Source: Bacteroidota bacterium (GTDB lineage Bacteria > Bacteroidota > Bacteroidia > UKL13-3). From it: a stretch of DNA of 12,721 nt. Below, in pieces: positions 5,440 through 12,300 of this stretch. Every line of letters starts with the position of its first letter. The stretch's first letter is position 1. Below the pieces are notes generated by a model. The model was not told the origin of the DNA and searched no databases. It was given only the letters and a program-made list of their open reading frames with translations. A program made the translations under genes and the position numbers. The stretch is from the NCBI GenBank assembly GCA_018883485.1, contig VEQB01000032.1, positions 1 to 12,721 on the forward strand. The letters run 5' to 3'.

Positions 5440-6582
5440 ATGAAAATAATTGGCAATATTTTATTAATATTAAGTGTTATTGGGGCGAATCTATTGAACG
5501 CACAATCAGTAAAAAAACCAAATACGAAAAGGTTTTTGGGCTTTAGAAGTTTGAGCGATACCCTAGTAGATGAAAAAAACGGATTACTCATAATTCCAAT
5601 TTTATACTATACCCCAGATACGCGTTGGGCTTATGGCGCGGCCGGAATTTATTATTTTAAGTTACCTGCAAAAACAGAGTTTGAACACGAGACAAGGGTA
5701 TCTAATGTTCAATTATTTACAGATTACACTCAAAACAAACAGTTTGATATTTGGGGGCAGTACAATATTTTTACCAGAAATGAAAATTACCTTTTTAAGG
5801 GGGAATTTCGCTTCCGCAATTTCCCTGATAGGTTTTATGGCGTTGGCAATGCCACACCTAAATCTAATGAAGAGAAATACGAATACAGTTTACTAAGTTT
5901 TAAGTCGCTTTTTCTAAAGAAATTTAAGTCTTCCTTATTTTTAGGATTTGATTACCATTACGAAAAAGAGTATGGCTTTGAATATACGCCACAAGGGCTA
6001 TTAGAAAGTGGAAGTATCGCGGGCTATGACGGAGGTGTTCAATCTGCAATTGGCCTTGTGGGTATTATTGATAATAGGGACAATATTATTAATCCTTACA
6101 AAGGAAATTTACTAGAGTTATCTTCTTACTTTTATAGACCTGCCATAGGCAGCACCTTTAACTTCACCTATTTTAATGCTTTGTATCAAAAATACTGGCA
6201 ATTAAAACCCAAGCATGTTTTGGCTATTCAAGCTAAATCTAGATTGGGCTATGGCCAGGTTCCATTATTAGATTTATCGGCAGTAGGGAACGATGATTTA
6301 TTGAGAGGTTATCCCAAAAATCGTTTTAGGGACGTTAATTTTATTGGGGGCCAAGCAGAATATAGATTTCCTTTATTTTGGCGTTTAGGAATGGTAACTT
6401 TTGCTGGTGCAGGAGATGTATTTAAACAAACAAGCGATTTAAGTTTAGATAGAATCAAATATTCTGTCGGGGCTGGCCTTCGTTTTTATGTAAATCCCTT
6501 AGAGCGACTCAATATTAGATTGGATTATGCCTACGGCCGGGAAGGTGGTTACTTTTATTTTTTTGTTGCAGAAGCTTTCTAA
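5440..6582 (+). CDS. BamA/TamA-family (Omp85) outer-membrane beta-barrel protein without POTRA domains
   Basis: The 380-aa protein starts with a Sec signal peptide (MKIIGNILLI..., likely cleaved after Ala21, LNA/Q) and continues as amphipathic beta strands ending in a C-terminal Phe380, the usual outer-membrane barrel signature. Two hallmarks of the Omp85 'surface antigen D15' barrel are present: DNRDNIINPYKG at 211-222 and the loop-6 RGY motif at 289-291 (LLRGYP). Full BamA has five periplasmic POTRA domains; the roughly 25 residues between signal and barrel leave no room for any, so this is a barrel-only member related to those fused to patatins or standing alone in Bacteroidota. Its cargo is unknown. 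The ATG at 5440 is chosen over 5389 because it begins the signal peptide and the longer frame overlaps a terminator. gmd follows after 61 bp. Confidence 0.82.
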   Translation: MKIIGNILLILSVIGANLLNAQSVKKPNTKRFLGFRSLSDTLVDEKNGLLIIPILYYTPDTRWAYGAAGIYYFKLPAKTEFEHETRVSNVQLFTDYTQNKQFDIWGQYNIFTRNENYLFKGEFRFRNFPDRFYGVGNATPKSNEEKYEYSLLSFKSLFLKKFKSSLFLGFDYHYEKEYGFEYTPQGLLESGSIAGYDGGVQSAIGLVGIIDNRDNIINPYKGNLLELSSYFYRPAIGSTFNFTYFNALYQKYWQLKPKHVLAIQAKSRLGYGQVPLLDLSAVGNDDLLRGYPKNRFRDVNFIGGQAEYRFPLFWRLGMVTFAGAGDVFKQTSDLSLDRIKYSVGAGLRFYVNPLERLNIRLDYAYGREGGYFYFFVAEAF

Positions 6583-6630
6583 TAGAAGGCAATTAAAATA
6601 TTCAAAGACATAATTTTCGAAATTGAATCT

Positions 6631-6638
6631 TATCTTGC
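6631..6638 (+). promoter_or_regulatory. -7 promoter element of gmd
   Basis: TATCTTGC is close to the Bacteroidota TAnnTTTG(C) -7 box and lies 5 nt before the gmd ATG. The stretch reads TATCTTGCGAACTATG, very like the DUF3109 start region TACCTTGCAAACATG. No TTTG -33 is visible at the right distance. Confidence 0.45.
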
Positions 6639-6643
6639 GAACT

Positions 6644-7777
6644 ATGAAGACAGCATTAATTACAGGAATTACTGGCCAAGATGGCGCTTATTTAGCAGAA
6701 TTCTTACTGCGAAAAGGCTACATGGTGCATGGTATTAAGCGCAGAAGCTCTTTGTTTAATACGGATAGAATTGACCATTTATACCAAGATCCGCATGAGA
6801 AAAATGTTAATCTAAAATTGCACTATGGCGATCTTACAGATAGTACTAATTTGATTCGCATTATCCAAGAAACGCAACCAGATGAAATTTATAATTTGGC
6901 AGCAATGAGCCATGTACAGGTGAGTTTTGAAACCCCTGAATATACAGCCAACGCAGATGGAATAGGAACTTTAAGAATATTAGAAGCCATTCGTTTATTA
7001 GGTTTGACCCAAAAGACCAGAATTTATCAAGCTTCCACCTCTGAGTTATACGGTTTGGTTCAAGCCGTACCCCAAAGCGAAACCACCCCTTTTTACCCGC
7101 GTTCTCCTTATGCAGTTGCAAAATTATATGGTTATTGGATTACTGTAAACTACCGTGAGGCATATGGCATGTATGCCTGCAATGGAATTTTATTTAACCA
7201 CGAAAGCCCAATAAGAGGCGAAACCTTTGTGACCAGAAAAATAACCAGAGCAGCTTCTAAAATTGCCATGGGATTACAAGATAAACTTTATTTAGGAAAC
7301 CTTAATGCGCAAAGAGATTGGGGTCATGCTAAAGATTACGTTGAAGCTATGTACTTAATTTTACAGCAAGACAAGCCAGAAGATTTTGTAATAGCAACAG
7401 GCGTAACCACTACTGTTAGAGAATTTGTAAGAATGGCATTTGCAGAGGCAGGAATTAACTTAAGATTTGAAGGTGAGCATGCTAATGAGCGAGGAGTTAT
7501 TGAAAGTTTTGACGCTGATTTACAAGCTAAATTAGGCCTGCAAACGAGTGCTAAAATTGGCGATGAAATAGTGGCAGTAGATACGCGCTATTATCGCCCA
7601 ACCGAGGTAGATTTATTAATAGGCGACCCAACAAAAGCGCAAACGCAATTGGGATGGAAACCAAAATATGATTTACCAGCATTGGTAAAAGATATGATGA
7701 AAAGTGATATTGAATTGATGAAACGAGATAAATTTTTGAAAGACTCTGGGCATCAAATTATGCGGTACTTTGAATAA
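6644..7777 (+). CDS. gmd: GDP-mannose 4,6-dehydratase
   Basis: This short-chain dehydrogenase-type enzyme converts GDP-D-mannose to GDP-4-keto-6-deoxymannose in the cytosol, the precursor of GDP-L-fucose, GDP-D-rhamnose and GDP-perosamine for surface glycans. The 377-aa protein has the family's usual length. It shows the Rossmann motif GITGQDG (8-14) and the catalytic set Thr132, Glu134, Tyr156 and Lys160 (STSELYG, SPYAVAK) at the same numbers as the E. coli enzyme. RDWGHAKDYVEAM (224-236) is also typical. One oddity is HESPIRGETF at 186-195, where the family normally has HESPRRG, i.e. Ile190 for Arg. The start is taken at MKTALITG; an in-frame upstream ATG at 6623 would precede the -7 box. 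No fucose synthase or other partner gene is adjacent. The gene ends 3 bp from a convergent regulator gene. Confidence 0.96.
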   Translation: MKTALITGITGQDGAYLAEFLLRKGYMVHGIKRRSSLFNTDRIDHLYQDPHEKNVNLKLHYGDLTDSTNLIRIIQETQPDEIYNLAAMSHVQVSFETPEYTANADGIGTLRILEAIRLLGLTQKTRIYQASTSELYGLVQAVPQSETTPFYPRSPYAVAKLYGYWITVNYREAYGMYACNGILFNHESPIRGETFVTRKITRAASKIAMGLQDKLYLGNLNAQRDWGHAKDYVEAMYLILQQDKPEDFVIATGVTTTVREFVRMAFAEAGINLRFEGEHANERGVIESFDADLQAKLGLQTSAKIGDEIVAVDTRYYRPTEVDLLIGDPTKAQTQLGWKPKYDLPALVKDMMKSDIELMKRDKFLKDSGHQIMRYFE

Positions 7778-7780
7778 GTT

Positions 7781-8500
7781 TTAAGATTCTTTTCTTTTAT
7801 AAATTCCGAGGTAATCTTCCGGAGCTTCCATAAAAATAGAGGAAGGCGTTACAATACCTTGGGTAAACGCCCAAGATACCAATTGGCCAGAACTCCTTAG
7901 ATCTAGTGCACGAACCAATAAACCTCTGTATTTTTCTATACTAGACGGTTCATACCCCATTTTAGCAGCAATTTCTTTAGAACTAAAGCCTTTGCACATT
8001 AAACGGATAAGCTTTATTTCTGTTGGCGTTAACTCACTCCTCCAATGACTTTCATCTTTAAGGCGCAAGGCATTTTTCTCCGACATGCGCTCCCAGTTTT
8101 TTAAACTTTCTAAATCTTGGTAAATATTTACCCCAGCCATTACTCTAGGTATTGACTCTAAAATAGTATCTGGCTTCTTTCTGCAATAATTTCTAAAGCC
8201 CAATTGCGATAAATCGTTAAATATATGTTGGTAAAATCCATGAGAAACCATGAGTACCTTAAAATTGATAGATTGGGTGCTTAATATTCTTAAGGTATCG
8301 ATACCGCTTAAAATTGGCATTCTGTAATCTATGATTAACAAATCAAATTCTAAGTTCTTTTCTTGTAAGGCATTTAAGAAATCTGACCCATTTAAGTAAG
8401 TGGTTTCAATGGTATAATGTCCGTTGAGTAATAAAGCATCTTGGATTGACAATAAGTCAAATGGGTTGTCATCTACAACCACTGTTCTGAGGTTTTTCAT
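7781..8500 (-). CDS. NarL/FixJ-type response regulator (receiver + LuxR HTH)
   Basis: The 239-aa cytosolic regulator has an N-terminal receiver domain (about 1-120) and a C-terminal LuxR-type DNA-binding domain (about 155-212). The receiver has the acidic pair Asp10-Asp11 (VVVDDN), the phospho-acceptor Asp58 (LLIIDYRMP), Ser86 in the switch position (MVSHG) and the Lys108/Lys109 region (CRKKPD). The output domain reads ELTPTEIKLIRLMCKGFSSKEIA and continues through SSIEKYRGLLVRAL, the usual four-helix pattern. An extra ~25-residue tail follows. No sensor kinase lies in the window, so it is an orphan here and its signal and targets are unknown. It is convergent with gmd with a 3-bp gap and no visible terminator. 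Its 175-bp upstream region is very AT-rich, and I could not place a convincing promoter in it. Confidence 0.92.
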   Translation of the reverse strand: MKNLRTVVVDDNPFDLLSIQDALLLNGHYTIETTYLNGSDFLNALQEKNLEFDLLIIDYRMPILSGIDTLRILSTQSINFKVLMVSHGFYQHIFNDLSQLGFRNYCRKKPDTILESIPRVMAGVNIYQDLESLKNWERMSEKNALRLKDESHWRSELTPTEIKLIRLMCKGFSSKEIAAKMGYEPSSIEKYRGLLVRALDLRSSGQLVSWAFTQGIVTPSSIFMEAPEDYLGIYKRKES

Positions 8501-8632
8501 AATTGCAGTTTATTTATTGTTTAGGCGTTGTAGAACAAATTTTAATATAAATATTTATAAATTGTTGATATAAATAAAAATTTGACATACAAAAATCCAA
8601 TAAACCGGATAATTAACTTAACGATAAAAAAC

Positions 8633-8655
8633 AAAAAACCCGCCGAAGCGGGTTT
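8633..8655 (-). terminator. Intrinsic terminator of the DUF5606 gene
   Basis: Read on the minus strand, AAACCCGC and GCGGGTTT flank a TTCG tetraloop and are followed by further T residues. The 8-bp stem with a UUCG loop and U tract is a textbook terminator, 20 nt after the DUF5606 stop. It would separate that gene from the response regulator downstream. Confidence 0.93.
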
Positions 8656-8675
8656 AAGAATAAAACATAATATAG

Positions 8676-9236
8676 TTATACAGATTTCTGCCTGAACGTA
8701 GTTTTATTGCTATTGTTTGCCTTGCTATTTGCTTTTGGGGTAGCTGTTTTAACCTGTTTTTTTACCTCGGTTTTAACTGCTGCTGCTTTTGCAACTTTCT
8801 TTTCTTTCACCTCTTCAGTGCCAACTTCTTCGGCTGTTTCAGAACCGTTGGTTTGTGAGGCTTTTAACTTTTCAAAATCAAGCACATCCTTTAACAAATG
8901 AAACCAATTCATTAATTTCTTAATATCATTATCATACACACGTTCACTGTCTAGGTTAATTGCTTCAACAAGATATTTGCGAACCTCCTTTAAATCGCCC
9001 TTAGCTTCTGGTGCATCTCCTTTGGCCTTAAGCGCAACAAACACATCAACTAAACGCATATCTTCATTTACGGTATAAACAGAGATATCTTCCAATACCG
9101 AAACTTTATCTTGAAAGCTGGTTGAAAACCTTCTTCCAGTGCCAATGGTTTCGACAATAAGTCCGTTTTTACTTCTACCTACAACGTGGTGAAGGCCACT
9201 TTGGCCAGCAATGGCTACTAAGTCTTTTAATTCCAT
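8676..9236 (-). CDS. DUF5606 family protein
   Basis: The 186-aa protein opens MELKDLVAIAGQSGLHHVV, then NGLIVETIGTGRRFSTSF and VSVLEDISVYT, the pattern of the DUF5606 family found across Bacteroidota; the function is unknown. The conserved domain covers about residues 1-130 and is followed by a low-complexity tail (about 131-186) rich in Lys, Ala, Glu, Thr and Asn, ending strongly basic (TTFRQKSV), which could contact nucleic acid or simply be disordered. There is no signal peptide or membrane segment. A longer frame from a TTG at 9257 would add MSSKLES, but that TTG lies inside the -7 promoter box at 9255-9262, so the ATG at 9236 is the start. It is divergent from icmF, and a strong terminator isolates it from the response regulator. 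Confidence 0.88.
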   Translation of the reverse strand: MELKDLVAIAGQSGLHHVVGRSKNGLIVETIGTGRRFSTSFQDKVSVLEDISVYTVNEDMRLVDVFVALKAKGDAPEAKGDLKEVRKYLVEAINLDSERVYDNDIKKLMNWFHLLKDVLDFEKLKASQTNGSETAEEVGTEEVKEKKVAKAAAVKTEVKKQVKTATPKANSKANNSNKTTFRQKSV

Positions 9237-9254
9237 GGATTCTAATTTAGATGA

Positions 9255-9262
9255 CAAATGTA
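9255..9262 (-). promoter_or_regulatory. -7 promoter element of the DUF5606 gene
   Basis: TACATTTG on the minus strand matches TAnnTTTG exactly and lies 18 nt before the ATG at 9236. A matching TTTG -33 element is not seen at 19-21 nt upstream; that position is G-rich on this strand. Confidence 0.6.
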
Positions 9263-9279
9263 GTAAAATTTAGCTTGGC

Positions 9280-9307
9280 TTACCCCCTCTTCTCATTTTA
9301 CCCCCCT
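9280..9307 (+). repeat. Direct repeat TTACCCCC(C)T in the DUF5606/icmF intergenic region
   Basis: TTACCCCCT at 9280-9288 recurs as TTACCCCCCT at 9298-9307, 18 bp start to start, in an otherwise AT-rich 120-bp divergent promoter region. It lies 19 bp upstream of the icmF -7 box, a position where an activator could bind. Confidence 0.55.
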
Positions 9308-9325
9308 TAACATGCGCAAAATTCT

Positions 9326-9334
9326 TATTTTTGC
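9326..9334 (+). promoter_or_regulatory. -7 promoter element of icmF
   Basis: TATTTTTGC matches the Bacteroidota -7 consensus TAnnTTTGC exactly, 22 nt before the icmF ATG. No TTTG -33 is seen; the upstream C-rich repeats may compensate through a regulator. Confidence 0.62.
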
Positions 9335-9356
9335 CTTTTAATCAATACAAAAAGGA

Positions 9357-12300
9357 ATGGAAATTATCGAAAAATATATCCCAAAAAATAAGATTAGAGT
9401 TGTTACAGCCGCTAGTTTGTTTGATGGACACGACGCTGCCATTAACATTATGCGCAGAATTATACAGGCAAGTGGAGCAGAAGTGATACACCTTGGGCAT
9501 GATAGAAGTGCGGAGGAAGTAGTGAACACCGCCATACAAGAAGATGCCAATGCTATTGCATTAACTAGCTACCAAGGTGGGCATGTAGAGTATTTTAAAT
9601 ACATGTACGATTTATTAAAAGAAAAAGGATGTAGCCATATTTGCATTTTTGGTGGTGGTGGTGGCACTATTCTTCCAGAAGAAATAGCTGAATTGCAAGC
9701 ATACGGTATCACAAGAATATACCACCCAGATGATGGTCGCGCAATGGGATTACAAGGTATGATAAACGACATGCTCATGAAATGTGATTTCCCTACAGGA
9801 GCCAATCTGAATGGGGAAATTAAGCATGTAAAAGAGAAAGACTACCATGCTATTGCTCGCTTAATTTCTGCAGCAGAAAACTTTCCGGATGCATATGCAA
9901 AAATTGTAAAAACAAATGGACTTGAAGCAGCGCAAGTGCCTGTGCTTGGAATTACTGGCACCGGTGGGGCGGGTAAATCTTCTTTGGTAGATGAATTGGT
10001 GCGTAGATTTTTGCTCGATTTTAAAGATAAAACAGTAGCTATTATTTCGGTTGACCCAAGCAAGCGTAAAACAGGCGGTGCTTTATTAGGCGATAGGATT
10101 AGAATGAATGCTATAAGTAATCCAAGAGTTTATATGCGTTCATTAGCCACAAGGCAAAGTAATCTTGCCTTATCTAAATATGTTAAAGAGGCAGTAGATA
10201 TTGTTAAAGCCGCAGGATTTGACTTGGTTATTTTAGAGACCTCTGGCATTGGGCAAAGCGATACAGAAATTATTGAACATAGCAATGTAAGCTTGTATGT
10301 AATGACCCCTGAATACGGCGCCGCTACCCAGTTAGAAAAGATAGACATGCTAGATTTTGCTGACATTATTGCGCTGAATAAGTTTGATAAAAAAGGTGCT
10401 TTGGATGCCATAAGAGATGTAAAAAAACAATTCCAGCGCAACCATGTGCTGTTTGACAAAGACCCAGACACCATGCCTGTTTATGGCACCATAGCTTCCC
10501 AATTTAACGATCCAGGTATGAACCGATTATACAAGGAAGTAATGAATAAGATTCATGAAAAAACGGGCGCTGCTTTAAAGTCTAATTACCACATTAGCGA
10601 GGAGATGAGTGAAAAAATTTACATCATTCCTCCTTCACGCAACAGGTATTTATCTGAAATTTCTGAGAACAATAGAAATTATGATAAATGGGTTACCAAA
10701 CAAGCAGATATTGCAGATAAACTCTATGGCTTAAAGTCGTCTATTGAAACCATTAAAGCTTCTAAATTAGAAGATAAAGACCGCTTGTTAAAAGGACTAC
10801 AAGAAACCTATGAAACCTTATCATTAGATCTTGATCCTAGAAATAGATTAATTTTAGATAATTGGGAAGAAAAAATAAAACAGTATAAAGACGAGTTCTT
10901 CATCTTTAAAGTACGCGACAAAGAAATAAAAATTCAAACCCATAGTGAGTCTTTATCGCATTCGCAAATACCCAAAGTAGCAACCCCTAAATTTAAAGGT
11001 TGGGGCGATATTTTAAGATGGGCCTTACAAGAAAATTTCCCTGGCGAGTTTCCTTATACCGCAGGTATTTATCCTTTTAAAAGAGAAGGCGAAGACCCTA
11101 CAAGGATGTTTGCAGGAGAAGGCGGCCCAGAGCGCACCAACAAGCGTTTTCATTATGTAAGTTTAGGTATGCCCGCCGCACGTTTAAGCACAGCGTTTGA
11201 TTCGGTAACTTTATATGGCAACGACCCAGACCATAGGCCAGATATTTATGGTAAAATTGGAAATTCTGGAGTTAGTGTTTGGAGTTTAGATGCTGCTAAA
11301 AAGTTGTATTCTGGTTTTAATTTGGCTGATCCAAAAACATCTGTATCGATGACCATTAATGGACCCGCGGCAATACTTTGCGCCTTCTTTATGAATGCTG
11401 CTATAGACCAGCAATGTGAGATTTATATTAAACAAAATGGTTTAGAGAAAGAGGTGGATGATAAAATAAATGCCATATTTAAAGAGCGAGGAACGCAACG
11501 TCCAACGTACAATGAAACCTTACCAGAAGGCAACGATGGCCTAGGTTTAATGCTATTGGGTGTAAGTGGAGACATGGTGTTACCTGCAGAGGTGTACGCG
11601 AAGATTAAAGCAAATACTTTAAAACAAGTTAGAGGAACGGTTCAAGCCGATATTTTAAAAGAAGACCAAGCGCAAAATACCTGCATCTTTTCTACCGAGT
11701 TTAGTTTGCGCGTAATGGGCGATGTACAACAATATTTTATTAACGAAGGCATCCGTAATTTCTACTCGGTTTCTATCAGTGGCTACCATATTGCAGAAGC
11801 AGGGGCAAATCCAATAACGCAATTGGCTTTAACCCTTTCTAATGGTTTTACTTTTGTAGAGTATTACCTCAGCAGGGGAATGAACATAGATGATTTTGCC
11901 CCTAATTTATCTTTCTTCTTTTCTAATGGAGTAGACCCAGAATATGCAGTTATTGGTAGGGTATCTAGAAGAATTTGGGCCAAAGCCATGAAGTTAAAAT
12001 ATGGTGCCAACGAAAGGAGCCAAATGCTTAAATACCATATTCAAACCAGTGGAAGAAGTTTACATGCACAAGAGATAGATTTTAATGATATAAGAACCAC
12101 CTTACAAGCTTTATACGCCATTTATGATAATTGTAATTCGTTACATACCAATGCATATGATGAAGCGATAACCACCCCTACCGAAGAATCTGTAAGAAGG
12201 GCAATGGCCATCCAATTAATTATAAACCGTGAGTTAGGTTTAGCAAAAAATGAAAACCCATTGCAAGGTTCGTTTATTATTGAAGAGCTTACAGATTTGG

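Noticed and set aside
8707..8901. 64-codon plus-strand hydrophobic frame opposite the DUF5606 tail
   Set aside because: Its Phe/Ala/Ser/Thr-rich composition is the antisense image of the Lys/Glu/Ala-rich tail; there is no independent start signal.
9335..9356. Cobalamin riboswitch ahead of the B12-dependent icmF
   Set aside because: The predicted leader is only about 20 nt, far too short for a B12 aptamer, and no B12-box-like sequence is visible in the intergenic region.
10130..10474. 114-codon minus-strand open frame inside icmF
   Set aside because: It lies wholly antisense to a strongly conserved G-domain, is Ser/Leu-rich as antisense shadows usually are, and has no recognisable domain.
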